From Choanephora cucurbitarum (taxonomy: Eukaryota; Mucoromycota; Mucoromycetes; Mucorales; Choanephoraceae): a stretch of DNA of 64,000 nt. The notes under the pieces are model-generated. The model was not told the DNA's origin and searched no databases. It worked only from the letters and a program-made list of their open reading frames with translations. A program made the translations under genes and the position numbers. The DNA lies in the NCBI GenBank assembly GCA_025331435.1, contig JAIWNI010000007.1, positions 62,001 to 126,000 of the forward strand, read 5' to 3'. Of the stretch, positions 10,158 to 21,362 are shown one piece after another; the stretch's first letter is position 1, and each line of letters begins with the position of its first letter.

Positions 10158-12777
10158 CTAAAATCCAATAAGTGCCATGAGACCATAACCGATAGTCGCG
10201 ATACAAAGCATGGCAAAGATACTTGAAGGAACACCATTGATCAAGAAGTCCTTTGTAGAGAGATAGGGCTTTCCTAGTTCGTTTTCTTGAGAAATGGCAT
10301 TCATGTTAGGGAAGCCAGACACAGGCAATCCCATTGCAGCTGAACAAACAAAAGCAGTACCCTAAAAGAAAAACAATAACGATGAGTGTTTCTTATTTCT
10401 AAACCAATCTATTGCTTACCATCACAAGCATTCTAGGTTGAGGATCAGCCAATTGAGAGCCTACTTCGGCAACAATAGGCAACACAATCAGTGCAGCCAC
10501 TGTATGACTGATAAAAGTAGCAATCACAAGCACTAAACAACTAAAGACAAAGAGAACTTCAAAAGCAGAGAAGCCTTGCACTAATGTCTCTATTTGCGAT
10601 GCAATCGTCTTGAGCAGCCCTGAACTCTCGACTGCCTTTCCAAGAGCAATACCGCCCATAGCCAACATGATGACGTTCCACAAAAAGTTATTGAAGTCAT
10701 CTTTTGTCAAGAGACCTGTACCAAAGAAAGCAATGAGCGGTAAGATGGCAATCACACCCATATCTCCAAATATGTGCTCGTAAGAATGAGCCAGACACCA
10801 TAAAACAATAGTGAGGAGAGTGACAAGAACAACATAGACTTGAGTGCCTGTGATTGGATCAGAATTGGCGCGGATAGTGTGAATCTGAGGAGTCTTTTTT
10901 TCAGGGTTATAGTTGTACAAGAGCCAAAGCCAGATAATCAAATTACCAATGATACAGAGAGGAATAGAGATGATAAACCATTCAGCCCAAGAGGGTGCAG
11001 GGTTCATGTTCTGAATAGCAATGATGTTTTGAGGAGATGAAATAGGAGAGGCCATACCACCCAGATTGGATGCAAGAGCAATACCGATGATGAGACAGGG
11101 ACCAAATGTAGAATCAACCGGGAGAGTACGTAAGATTGGCTACAAGATAACAAAAGGTAAGCAAATCTATCTAGTCAATAAGCTAAACCAACCTGTATTA
11201 AAGAAAAGCAAAGAACAGGAGCAGCCACGTTACTGATCCACATACTGGCTACAGTAGCCACCATCATGTTTACAATCAGTACATTGTTTGGGCGAGTACC
11301 AGCCTTTGACAAGACAAAGGTGGCCATTGATTTGGCAATACCAAATTTACTTAAAGCACCCGCTATCGCAAAGCCACCCAATAACAACATAATCACAGGA
11401 GAAAACATGGCACCAAACACACGTTTTGTTGCGTCAGGAGCACTCAGGCGGGTAAAATGGCCATCATCAGAACGCATGACACGAAGCGTGATGATTAAGA
11501 GAGGAACAAGAAGGGCAGTAACGAACAATGGCATGACCTAGATACAATCTATAGTTAACCCATTTTACTTATATTAGAAAAAAAAAAAGATGGCCTTACC
11601 TCACCAGCCCATAACATACTAGCAAATACCAAGATGGCTAAGCAACGATTTTGTTCAACAGTATCAAACATTTCAGCTCTCAGTAACAGAATGAAGATGA
11701 CAACAGAAGCAGCCATATACAGATAATTCATGACCTGATCACGCGCAACATTCAACATGCCAAATGGAGTACGAATAGGCGATGGCTTTACATCACCAAG
11801 GCCTACCGTCTGTGTTCTTCTCTCCTGTCCTATCATATCCCTCCACACTGTATTTCTTTCCCAGACAATATGTTCTCGTAGGTGCGCCTTTAATTCCTCA
11901 ATCGCTTGATCCAGATCATTATCGGTTGCCAAAAAGGCATACGCTCTTTCCGATTGCTGTATGCGCTCATTCAACCTTGCCTTTGTGTTGGTCTCAAATG
12001 GATAGGCCTGAGAGACATAGGTAGCAGTATAGTATTTTTTGAGGTTGTTGTTTGTGATCTTGTCGTACTTTTTCAAGATCTTTGCAAATGCTGTAAGGTT
12101 AAGGGCCACAAACGATTTGAGTTCCGAAAGAAGGACAAACAGATCCACTATCCGCTTTTTCAACTCGACTACATCATAGGCCATATCCCTTGGCCATGAG
12201 TGTTGTATATAGGTTGATTCGGCTACTGCAGGGTCGCTTTCAATCACATTTTTGGAAATGATGTTGGGTGGCAAGAAACTGTCGCCCTCCACATTGGATT
12301 CCCGACGAGGTGGTTGATTTGTATTACTTCTGATTCTGCCATCTTCCTGATGGCTTAGGCGACGTGAATGTGAAGGAGCTCCTTGACTTTCCAACTGCTC
12401 AAAGTCTTCTAGAAGCATGTTCATTTCATCGTACAGCTCTGTTTCCTTCTTGGCATAGAACTTGACTATTTTGTCCAATGATTTGTTCAACGCGTCTACG
12501 AATTGCTGATTCTCTAGTTCTATGGGGTTCTCACTGATAAGCGCAGTGCGTTCGCTTGCTTCCCTTCCATCTTCCAGGTCAATCGAAGAGCGTTCTCTCT
12601 GACCAGTGATTCTTTCTTTCTCAATAGAATAAATCAACTTTTTGAGATTGGAATACCTAAAGTTCAATTTGCTTAAGAGATAACCCTGTGCAACCTTTTT
12701 TGATCAAGTACATACGGTAAGTAATAATCTGCCCAATCAGGCACAGAATTGAATTGTATTTGATGTGAAAACTTCAT
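10158..12777 (-). CDS. SPX-domain low-affinity phosphate transporter (Pho87/Pho90/Pho91 type)
   Basis: Five exons (12777-12716, 12656-11600, 11537-11193, 11139-10420, 10361-10158) with in-phase GT-AG introns give 795 aa. The first exon supplies MKFSHQIQFNSVPDWADYY, which continues as LPYSNLKKLIYSIEKE across the intron: the start of an SPX domain, which senses inositol pyrophosphates. SPX runs to about residue 300 with its basic helix FAKILKKYDKITNNNLKKYY. The rest is a divalent-anion:sodium symporter (SLC13/DASS) membrane domain of about 12 spans, with conserved hairpin elements such as FVFASMLWAGE, VATVASMWISNVAAPVL and SAAMGLPVSGFPNMNA. The architecture matches yeast Pho87/Pho90 (plasma membrane) and Pho91 (vacuole). 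Location cannot be decided from sequence; the total is slightly shorter than the yeast proteins. Confidence 0.92.
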
Positions 12778-13677
12778 TTATTTATTGCATCTATTTGAGT
12801 TATCAAAAAAGAAGAAGAAAAGAAGAAGAAAAAAAAATTAATGCTTGACTGATAAACGGGGCTTTAATCAAGTAGGCGTGTGCATTTCCATAGTTTAAGA
12901 TTGGCTCAGAAAAGATGGTTTATGCAGTGACTGGGATTAGAAAGAGTCATGCTCATTCATTTTTGTATGTGTGTGACATAGAGTAGAAGCCTTGTATGCT
13001 TGGAAGATTGATCAAAAAGGTACATTGAATGAGACTTCAATAAACGAAAAAAAAAAGCTGACATTCTTTGGCTCAACCATTCTAGCGTCTCTCTTTAAAC
13101 CTTTCTTCCCTTTCTAAAATTCTCTTATCAATTTATATCTCCCGTCAAAAAAAAAAATAGAGACCCTCCCTTTTTTTGTATATGTTTCAGTTGAGAGAGC
13201 CAATCTTATGTCTAGGCTATCTACCTTATTCAATGTCTCTACCCTAAAGTTTGTTCCCTCGAGAAAAATAATCAACATTGTTGCTCTGTTTTTCATTAAA
13301 ACGTTCTTATGCACGTTTGATACACAAAATAAAAAGAAACGAAAACCTTCTTTTGTTTTTTTTATAAAAGATAGCCTAGAGTTGAAAATCCTACAAGAAA
13401 GCATAAAAGTGAACTCTCACAAAAAAAAAGAAAGAGGTGCTTTCATACAGCTGAATAAGACTGTAGAGGTATTTGTGTATTTCTCTGGTCAAAATGGGTT
13501 ATAGAGCCCAAGGAGAACACTTCATGTCTGTCATGATCGAAAATGGGCATACCTCTGTTCATAAGCCATTTCCTTAAACAATCTCTGCTTAGTCTACATT
13601 TCAAATAACAAGTCAATAAGTTATTCTAGAAATGAACTTCAACTTAACTTTTATTAAAGCAGAATGACTACTACTTT
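12778..13677. other. Intergenic region, nothing recognised
   Basis: 900 bp of AT-rich DNA between the transporter promoter and a small membrane-protein gene. It has purine and T tracts and some open frames on both strands without family signal. No gene supported. Confidence 0.5.
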
Positions 13678-13941
13678 CTAATCTTTTGATTCTGGTAACC
13701 TGGCATTTGTAGGATCTGTTGACTCATTCTCTAGAGCTTTCTTGTTTTGAATGTAATTTGGCAGGAGAGCGCATAAGATCACGATTCCAATGATAGCAAG
13801 GATCGCAAATATCTTTAATCCTAAAGAGAAACAATGCAGTCCTTTTCTTTCAATTGGCTTATTTGACTTGAGAGATGGTTCACTGGCAGGTATGATTTGT
13901 TCAATAGAACCTTCCTTGTCACTCCTTCGATCTTCTATCAT
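13678..13941 (-). CDS. Small single-pass membrane protein, unknown
   Basis: Intronless ORF of 87 aa from an ATG at 13941. It has a charged N-terminal part with acidic and basic residues (MIEDRRSDKEGSIEQI), one clear membrane segment (residues ~41-63: SLGLKIFAILAIIGIVILCA), and a polar Asn/Lys/Glu-rich tail. No family recognised. Cytosolic N-terminus is suggested by KPIERK just before the segment. Support is only the ORF, its coherent architecture and a free intergenic position. It could also be one exon of a longer gene, although I found no joinable exon. Confidence 0.4.
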   Translation of the reverse strand: MIEDRRSDKEGSIEQIIPASEPSLKSNKPIERKGLHCFSLGLKIFAILAIIGIVILCALLPNYIQNKKALENESTDPTNARLPESKD

Positions 13942-14181
13942 CTTATAAATTAAAAAAGATTGAAAAAAAAAAGTACAGAATGAAATAAATAAGCATATTT
14001 AGAGTGAGACATCAGTCAGTATTGATATCAAATGGAATGTCATAGTTTAGATATCAATGCTAGTTTATTTTTTTCATTATCAAAATGAAATAGGTCTATA
14101 ATAAAAAAGAGATCAACTCTTATACAAATCTAATGGTGTGTCTAATGTGAACTGTCATCAAGACAGGTAAGTATAGGTGAT

Positions 14182-14859
14182 TTAACAGAAGGTGACAGTG
14201 TAACCATGAGAAGAGCAAGAGAACATGGAAGTGTTGTCATCATAAGCATAGGTATAAACATCAGGACAGGCATCCTTTACAGGAGAAGAGTACTTGCTGG
14301 CAACACATTCACCACGTTCAGCAGCATCGCCCGTACAACAGTATTCATCTGTACCAAAGGCAGCACAGGCAGACTTACAGCCAACGACGTTGCCATTAGC
14401 ATCCTTATCTTGAAGTTCCTTGGGACAATCAGGCAAGGCAGAGCAGGCAGGCACACCACATTCATAACCATCGGCATTACCACTGTCAGGAGAGATAGTG
14501 ATGGGCAAGTTGTAACCATCGACAAATGAGACATCATAAAAGTCCTTGCCCTGAGCACCCTTAAAGAGGAATTCGGCAAGAGAGGCAGGAGCACCGGGAT
14601 GACAGTCAGAAGAGCCATCGCAGTCTTCTCTTCCCCAGATACGACCACCCCAGGTGGCAGAGACAGTCAACTTCATGGAGCTACCGGAAGCAAGGTTTGA
14701 ACTCTTTTGGTCGTTGGCATCGTTTGTCAATTGGTTGACTTGGATCTTCTTGCCACAACTGTTCTTTACAGTGATTGTGACACTACCATCAGTAGGGGCA
14801 GCCATGACAGAAGCACTCAAACCAGCGAGAGCAAAGAGAACAGAAGTGAACTTGACCAT
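14182..14859 (-). CDS. Secreted thaumatin-like protein
   Basis: Single exon, 225 aa with a signal peptide (MVKFTSVLFALAGLSASVMA, cleavage near residue 20-21). The mature part begins SVTITVKNSCGKKIQV and carries the thaumatin/PR-5 signatures: WGGRIWGREDCDG (residues ~70-82), an LAEFLF element and DFYDVSFVDGYNLPITI (about 107-123), the acidic-cleft strand of the family. Fourteen cysteines are present, against 16 in canonical plant proteins. The middle is rich in disulfide-type motifs (CGVPACSALPDC, YCCTGDAAERGEC). Family members are glucan-binding or glucan-hydrolysing extracellular proteins; the fungal role is probably wall remodelling or antagonism, which is inference. A TATA-like element sits about 65 bp upstream. 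Confidence 0.93.
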   Translation of the reverse strand: MVKFTSVLFALAGLSASVMAAPTDGSVTITVKNSCGKKIQVNQLTNDANDQKSSNLASGSSMKLTVSATWGGRIWGREDCDGSSDCHPGAPASLAEFLFKGAQGKDFYDVSFVDGYNLPITISPDSGNADGYECGVPACSALPDCPKELQDKDANGNVVGCKSACAAFGTDEYCCTGDAAERGECVASKYSSPVKDACPDVYTYAYDDNTSMFSCSSHGYTVTFC

Positions 14860-15627
14860 GATAAATAAAGAGAGAAAGTAATTGAATAATGAACTTTTTT
14901 TTTGAATGATAGAAGGGGTTTGTTATTTATACTTTTTTTTTTTATTATTTCAATCGGCGTTTCACTTATGTTGACTATTCCCCAAGGCTTTTGGTTTCAT
15001 GTACCTTTGAAAGATGATACGTCAAGTTCTTTAAGGTAGGCCAATATAATTGATGTTCGTAGCCAAAAAAAAATTTTTTTTTAGATGGAGCTGGGTACCT
15101 TATTATAAAGGGGGGGTTCTAGAACCTGATTATTTCAATAGTCAATGATAGGGTATGTCTTGAAACCATTAATGATGATGAGCGCACAGGGCAATTACCT
15201 TTAAACCTTTCGAATCAACAGTCTTTCTATAGATTTGACTACTAACATCCTTATTATTCTAAACATTCTTTTTTTTTAAGAGTCACATCGTTTTTAAAAA
15301 AAGAAGGCTCGAACATTAGTTACCAAGTAGATTGTCTTGGCAACCATCATTCCGTTGCTATGAAACAAGATAGCAGCACCCTATTTTTTTTAAATGGATA
15401 GTTGAAACAAGGTAACTAATTAATAGGCGAAACATACTTAATGAAAACCCTTTACTTTATTCTCACAGGTTGGGATGTTACTTGAAATTAATTTCATGAA
15501 TCTCCCTTTCTATAATCCATATTCTCCTATAAGCTATCTTATTCGATTTATGAATAAACTGTAAGATTCATTTTCTTCTTTCTTTCCTTCCTTTTTTATT
15601 ATTATTCGATCCAATTTGTGAAATTGC
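14860..15627. other. Divergent promoter region between thaumatin-like and Boi-like genes
   Basis: About 770 bp between divergent starts. Beyond the TATA element listed separately it has A/T tracts and a G7 run near 15109. No gene seen. Confidence 0.5.
14922..14931 (-). promoter_or_regulatory. TATA-like element of the thaumatin-like gene
   Basis: TATAAATAAC on the minus strand about 65 bp before the start codon at 14859. Confidence 0.5.
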
Positions 15628-17256
15628 ATGCATACAACTTATCTAGAGACTGTGTATGCAGTTCATGACTTTAGAGCAGAAAACGAGGATGAAATTGGAT
15701 TTTCAGAAGGCGAGACAATCCTTGTTCTTCAAAGAGATGATGGTTATCATGATGGTTGGTGGAAGGTAAAAAAAAAAAAAAGAGTCACACAATGAGACAT
15801 AAGGAGTGAAAGCAATGTTAGGGACAGAACATGAGAAATGAAATTGGTCTCTTCCCCAAGAGCTATATCAGACAGGTCAACAGTCCTTCTGTTCATGGCA
15901 TGCTAAAAAAAGCAGTCGTCCGTTCTTTGTTGCTACCCGAATTAAGATCAACTTCACCCGAAGAATGGGACATTGACCAAGTTCAGATGTGGTTACACGA
16001 AATGCAGTTTGACATCCATATGATAAATCACTTTAAAGGTAAAGATCTGAATGTACTCCTAATGTATGATTAAACAATCAAAGCTAGTCCAAGAGATTAC
16101 AGGAGATGTCTTGCTGGGTCTCACCATGGATTTCTTAAAGGAACTCAGTATCTCTACTTTTGGAAAGCGCTTTAGACTCTATACAGCCATTCATCTGTTG
16201 AAAGAAGAGTATGCATTCCATAAGAGAGTGTCTTTCAGGACAGAAAGCACTAAGCCAATTGAGAATATTTCAAATGTAAAGTAACTATTGTTCATCAACA
16301 AGAACACACTAACCTCCCTATTTTAGATGAATCCTTCTCGTTTCATCTATCAAAAGTAATCCTTTTTTCTCTGTTTTTTTCATTTTTTTTCTTCTCTAAC
16401 TTATTCCTAGTCAAACAGCAGTCATGAAGACTTCAGTGCTCTCTTATGATCAACAAGATGACATTGGTCCTGACACAAAAGGATGGCTCTATAAACAAGG
16501 CTGTAAATACAAACAATGGAATAAACGATGGTTTGTACTAAAAGGCATCCACCTATTCTATTTCAAGAGTCCCGAAGTAAGTAAAAAGACAAGACCATAC
16601 ATACTGACAACTGATGATTGAAAGACAGGATCTAAGAATGAAGGGTATCATCAATCTAAGAGGATACCGTATCATACCAGATGAATCCATTCAACCAGGG
16701 AAATACTCATTTAAGGCTCAGCATTTCGAAGAACGCACCTTCTATTTCTATACCGATAATGAAACAAGCATGAGGCAATGGATGACTCCCCTGATGAAGG
16801 CAACCATCAGCCGAGATTTCCATGCGCCTGTCCTTAGTTCACATACCATTCCTACCGTATCACTCAGTGTGGCCCGTCGAATGAAACCAAGACCTCCATC
16901 TATCTTGCTCTATCGAAAGCGACTCTCAAGGGAAGAGGATTGTCTTGAATGGCTCAATGCCACTATGGATTCGGGTATCATCAGGGACCTTCAGGAGCTC
17001 AGGACAGGGACTGTGTTGATGGACTTACTTGAAAAGTTAAGCGGTAAGAAAGTGAGACACGCTAGTCTTTCGGATCTAGCTAGTGTCTTTCAATTTCTAG
17101 TGTCCGAGCATGTCTTGTTGGCCTGTCAGTTAGAAGGTAGGCAAGAGAAAGACAATGTTAGCATGGTCATTTACCCTATTATTTTTAGATATTCAAGAAG
17201 GTGATAGAGATCAAATCTTGATTCTATTGACACATATCCGTCAATGGGCTATTTAA
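15628..17256 (+). CDS. Boi/Pob1-like polarity scaffold: SH3, SAM, PH and a CH-like C-terminus
   Basis: Seven exons (15628-15765, 15822-16038, 16094-16275, 16327-16355, 16411-16576, 16629-17136, 17189-17256), phases closed, 435 aa. The SH3 domain spans residues ~5-60 (ETVYAVHDFRAENEDEIGFS, then GWWKGQN and GLFPKSYI, split by intron 1). A SAM domain follows at about 95-165 (WDIDQVQMWLHEMQFD, then ITGDVLLGLTMDFLKELSI). A PH domain lies at about 210-305 (GWLYKQGCKYKQWNKRWFVL, YSFKAQHFEERTFYFYTDN). SH3-SAM-PH order is that of yeast Boi1/Boi2 and fission yeast Pob1, which bind phosphoinositides, formins and Cdc42 pathway proteins at growth sites. The last part (about 345-435; CLEWLNATMDSGIIRDLQEL, GTVLMDLLEKLSGKKV, EGDRDQILILLTHIRQW) resembles a calponin-homology domain. 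The 29-nt exon 4 and the CH-like end are the less certain parts. Confidence 0.85.
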
Positions 17257-17542
17257 ATCTATTGAACCACAATTTGTCAACTTTTGTTTATGTATGTCAT
17301 TGTTTCAATAGAATTTAATTTTTATATCTAATTAACTTGAATGGTAACAAAAGGAGGGGGAGAATTTAACTTTACCTGAATTCTCTCTCTCTCTGTTTTT
17401 TTAATGAAAGTTACCAAAGACAGAACTGAGTTGATTCGCTAACACCATTAAGCACTTACTGTGCAATGAGTGGCGTTTGATAGTAACCTCTCCATATTTT
17501 ATTATATTTAAAAAAAAAAAATGAAAAAAATACAAGTCATGT

Positions 17543-17851
17543 TTAAATAAACCGTTGAATACTTGCTTCAATCTCCTTGAGATCAGCACCCACCACTTCA
17601 CCTAACTTTTGACCGTTCTTGAAGAACATGATGGTAGGCATGGCGCGAATCTGGTACTCAGTAGCCACATCCTTTAAACTGTCTACATCCACCTTGACAA
17701 AGACAGCATCGGTATAGGTCTTTGAGAATCCCTCTAGACGGGGTGCAATCACCTTACAAGGACCACACCAGACAGCATAGAAATCAACCACGATCAACTT
17801 GGTGTGATGAATCACTTTTTTGAATGTTTCAGTTGAACCAATTTCAATCAT
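17543..17851 (-). CDS. TRX: Thioredoxin
   Basis: Intronless 102-aa thioredoxin of cytosolic length with no targeting peptide. The active site WCGPC has Cys29 and Cys32, preceded by LIVVDFYAVWCGPCK. The cis-Pro is in RAMPTIMFFKNGQKLGEVVG, and DVDSLKDVATEYQI supplies the central helix-strand unit. It transfers electrons from thioredoxin reductase to substrates such as ribonucleotide reductase and peroxiredoxins. Its start codon lies only 22 bp after the stop of the next small gene on the same strand, so the two may share transcription or overlapping UTRs. Confidence 0.96.
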   Translation of the reverse strand: MIEIGSTETFKKVIHHTKLIVVDFYAVWCGPCKVIAPRLEGFSKTYTDAVFVKVDVDSLKDVATEYQIRAMPTIMFFKNGQKLGEVVGADLKEIEASIQRFI

Positions 17852-17873
17852 TTAATAAAAGTAAAAAAAATGA

Positions 17874-18095
17874 CTAAGCTACCAATTGAATCAATGATTT
17901 ATAAGCCTTTTCCAATCGATGCTGTGTTGATTTCTGATACAGATCCACCTGAGTAAACATATTGGCTGTCTTGAGTGTCTGTTCATGTATCTCATTGGCC
18001 TTGATGGTAGCCTTGATCAATTGTTCCCAATCATCATAGACTTTCTCAGTCTTTGCACGACATTCTTCTTTGGAAAGTTCTTGATAATTCTGCAT
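17874..18095 (-). CDS. Small helical protein, unknown (73 aa)
   Basis: Intronless ORF of 73 aa, wholly helical and charged (EECRAKTEKVYDDWEQLIKA, then QVDLYQKSTQHRLEKAYKSL), with the look of a short coiled-coil subunit of a multi-protein complex. No signal peptide or membrane segment. I do not recognise the family. The ATG at 18095 is preceded by a pyrimidine tract ending in CAG, so it could in principle be an acceptor for an upstream exon, but no upstream coding exon is visible. It sits 22 bp upstream of thioredoxin on the same strand. Confidence 0.5.
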   Translation of the reverse strand: MQNYQELSKEECRAKTEKVYDDWEQLIKATIKANEIHEQTLKTANMFTQVDLYQKSTQHRLEKAYKSLIQLVA

Positions 18096-18474
18096 TGAAA
18101 AGAGAGAAAGATGACTTCATTTAGATGTAAAAAAAAAAGAGGGAGGTGTTGAAGGAACTGACCAATCAAATTCAATGAAATGACTCACTTTTTTTTTTTG
18201 AAACAAAATTCCGATCATAATAATAATAATAATAATAATTTTTTTCTTTCTTTCTTTCTTTTTGATGATGTGTTTCAATTTTCTATAAATTTACATGTAT
18301 AATTATGAATTCATTCACACATCATAATATCATTGATTTTATTGATATGGAATATTGCTTAAACGATAGATCACCTAGAAGAGTACCTCTCTGTATTGCT
18401 GCTGCTGTCTATAGAATATCTGCAGGAAACTGTATGCCAAGTAAAGTACAATCCATACTAACAACAACAACAAC
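18096..18474. promoter_or_regulatory. Divergent intergenic region with microsatellites
   Basis: A (TAA)n run at 18217-18239 is followed by (TTTC)n at about 18243-18262. It separates the divergent small helical gene and the coiled-coil gene. No gene seen. Confidence 0.5.
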
Positions 18475-19797
18475 ATGAACTCATCCATTCCCAAATTAGA
18501 TACCAACCAATCCTTTTCTCTTATGCATCATTCATCCCCTTGGGACTATTGTCGACGACAGAAAAAGGCCGAGGAGAGCAGTCTAGAGGATTCCACCTGT
18601 TCTTCACGCTCAGATTCTCCTGAACCCATGAAAACTAAAAAACGATCGACACATCTCTTACTACGCGAAATTCATCGTTTACGGGGTGAGAATGCCACCT
18701 TACGCAAGAGTGTGTCTATCCTCAAGAATGATCTACGCGATATTGCACTCTCTCGACAGGACACAGATGCCTCTCATAAGCGAGTCTATGAAGAATATCT
18801 CGATAGAAATGCACAGCTTGAGAATGATGTACAGGACAGAGATGATGAGATTGCTCGTCTGAAAAGGGAAATTGAACAACTGAAATCAACTATTGATCTA
18901 TCTGAATCATCACCTTCTCAGTCTATGGAAGAACAACAGGCGATTGATGATTATTTTCATCGACGTCATATGGATTGTTATGTAGATGATGAAGAAAGTG
19001 AAGAGGAAGAGGAAGAGGAATCCTTTGAAGAAGTAGCTTGTTCTTATCTTCAACAGGCCATGCTCTCTAGACTCTCCAGTGCGCGTGTGCGTCTTGAGTT
19101 GGATGATTTAATATGCAAATATGAACCCTCTAGTGCTACACTGATAGATGCCCTGACAGATGCCTTTGTTCGTTGGATTGGTTCTCTCATTCAAAAGAAC
19201 CAAAAGATGTCTGTGCCCAAACTGTTTACGACACAGGTACAAGAAGGCATTGCTGAGTTTTGGGAATCTGTCTTTCAACACTATCTGATGGATGATCATA
19301 GCCAACAACAGCTCTTGTTTCAGATAGAGACTACATTGGCCAATCTATCATTTGGTGCTATTGTGGCAGATCACTTTGATCGATTGGTGCTCTTGTTATT
19401 TAAGCATCTTGTGATTGATGATGATGCCTTGATTGGTTGGTGGCAACATCCATTGGATGATGACGTATCTCGACAGATTCGAAAGATTACTACTCGATTT
19501 GTTGAATGGGTACAGGAAGATGAAGAAAGTGATGAAGATGAAGAAGAGGATGATGATGTATTTAGTTTTGTAGAATCACCCGTACCAGAAGACACAGTAG
19601 AATTAGATGTGTCTGACAATGAAATGAATCATCATGATTCCATTGATGATTTATTGAGTAATACACGCCATTATTGTGTTTGTCCAACTGACAATGATAC
19701 CAGCAACAATGCACCTAAGCATGAATGTTCATGTAGTACATATACTCCTTCCCCGGTACCTGAAAAGAAGAAAAAATCTGTTCGTATCGTCATGTAA
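18475..19797 (+). CDS. Coiled-coil protein with acidic stretches and a W2-like C-terminal helical domain
   Basis: Intronless ORF, 440 aa. N-terminal ~50 residues are Ser-rich. Residues ~60-145 form a heptad-type coiled coil (LLLREIHRLRGENATLRKSV, DRDDEIARLKREIEQLKSTI). An acidic block follows (DDEESEEEEEEESFEE, ~172-187). Residues ~190-350 are helical and end WWQHPLDDDVSRQIRKITTR then FVEWVQEDEESDEDEEEDDD. This Trp-containing helix followed by an EWxxEDEESD-type acidic tail resembles the W2/eIF5C domain of eIF5, eIF2B-epsilon and eIF4G. The resemblance is weak and rests on the C-terminal helices only. The tail ends in a basic KKKKSVRIVM. No known gene recognised; a role in translation would be inference. 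Confidence 0.65.
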   Translation: MNSSIPKLDTNQSFSLMHHSSPWDYCRRQKKAEESSLEDSTCSSRSDSPEPMKTKKRSTHLLLREIHRLRGENATLRKSVSILKNDLRDIALSRQDTDASHKRVYEEYLDRNAQLENDVQDRDDEIARLKREIEQLKSTIDLSESSPSQSMEEQQAIDDYFHRRHMDCYVDDEESEEEEEEESFEEVACSYLQQAMLSRLSSARVRLELDDLICKYEPSSATLIDALTDAFVRWIGSLIQKNQKMSVPKLFTTQVQEGIAEFWESVFQHYLMDDHSQQQLLFQIETTLANLSFGAIVADHFDRLVLLLFKHLVIDDDALIGWWQHPLDDDVSRQIRKITTRFVEWVQEDEESDEDEEEDDDVFSFVESPVPEDTVELDVSDNEMNHHDSIDDLLSNTRHYCVCPTDNDTSNNAPKHECSCSTYTPSPVPEKKKKSVRIVM

Positions 19798-21362
19798 ATA
19801 ATCTATTGTAGTCAATAAAGTCATTCTTTTTCTGGCTGTGTTTTAAATTACTTTACTTTATTTGTGTTGGGGGTTCTTTACATATTATTAGTTATTTTGC
19901 AAACAGGGCTTAAAAAATCACCTTTTTTGGATTTTGGTGTAACTACTACCTTCTAAATATGTAGAGTTTCTTGATAATGGATGAAAAAACCAAGGTCTAT
20001 TTTTTTACATATTTTTTTCGATTGAATACAGTCGTTCTAAAATTGCCATTAATTCACTGTAGATTAAAAAGATATCAAAATTGCATTTTATGAAGAAAAA
20101 AAGTATACTTTCCTCCGAAAGTTTTTTCTTTTAGATTTTTAAAGTAAACCGACGATGTCAAAAAAGTATGATTTTTCAGTCAGTCGTGATTAATTTTGGT
20201 AGCACAATAAGTCTGAATATAGAAACTTCAACAAAAAAATTCTTGAAAAAAATAATGATTGGCTACGTTGACGCTTATATATATTTTTGGTCAGTTCTCA
20301 TTGGAGGGAAACTTGAGCAGTAGTCATGTTTATACCTTCTCTACTCTGAAAATGATAATAACATTGGACCTTGACGATCAACATGAGGCACATCAAGATA
20401 CGTAATGATTTCCAGGAAAAAAACTGAAGCCTTATAAATTCAGTTGGTCACGCTGTTTTTCTATCATTGCTTCACTTTCAAAAAGCATATAAACGGCTGA
20501 CTTTTTGTATTTAAGCTTGGTTTTAATTCGCTAGGAGACAAAGTTGGAGACGTTGCTTAAAAGCTGTGTTATGTTCGCGCAATGAGATTTTGTCGATGAT
20601 TTGTGTAAGAATGTTTCTTGATATAGAACAAGCTTCAAGTGTAGACATTTATATGCGACAGTGGCATCTTTGGATACATTGAGCATCCCAATGCATTCTA
20701 CCTAATAGGTTTATTACAAATATTCCTACAGATTATTCTATAAGATGCATATAATTTTGAATTCTGCGCAAGGCTGTGATATTTGAAACGCAATGTATCT
20801 AGTACAGGCATCATCAATACTGATGAACATATTCTATTCATCACGTATAAATTTTTCTTGCTTATTCTGTTAGCATTGACGAAAAAAATTACAAATAAAT
20901 GTAGTCCATTCATTGTGCGCATTAATTGTATCTGGAAATCATTAGAAAAAAATACACTTTGTCTGTTAAATTATAGTTGTCAAGGTTTATGAAATCATTG
21001 TAAGAAAACAACAAATTAAGCCAAGACATTTATTACAAACATCTATTTTGATGCTTTACAATTCAACTATAATCAATATACATAGAGTATCAATTTAGCT
21101 CACGTTATTGTAAAGATACTTTTTCAATGATTAAAAAAGTAATACATATTCAACTAGCAAAAAAGAGTTCATTCTTTTGACTTCTTTTTACTAAAGGAAG
21201 AAAATGTAAATTTTCGAATAATATAATCATGAAGAACGCTGTTGATGTTAAACATGATAATCAGCTTCCTCTCTTAAAAAAAACACAGTGTTGTAAATTA
21301 ACACTTGTTTAGACTAATATGTTTTTCTTTCTCTACATAAAATAACTTATTGGAGATTCGCC
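19798..21362. other. Intergenic region, nothing recognised
   Basis: About 1.6 kb of AT-rich DNA between the 3' ends of two convergent genes. Open frames are short and without coding character. No repeat ends, tRNA or terminal inverted repeats were seen. Confidence 0.5.
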
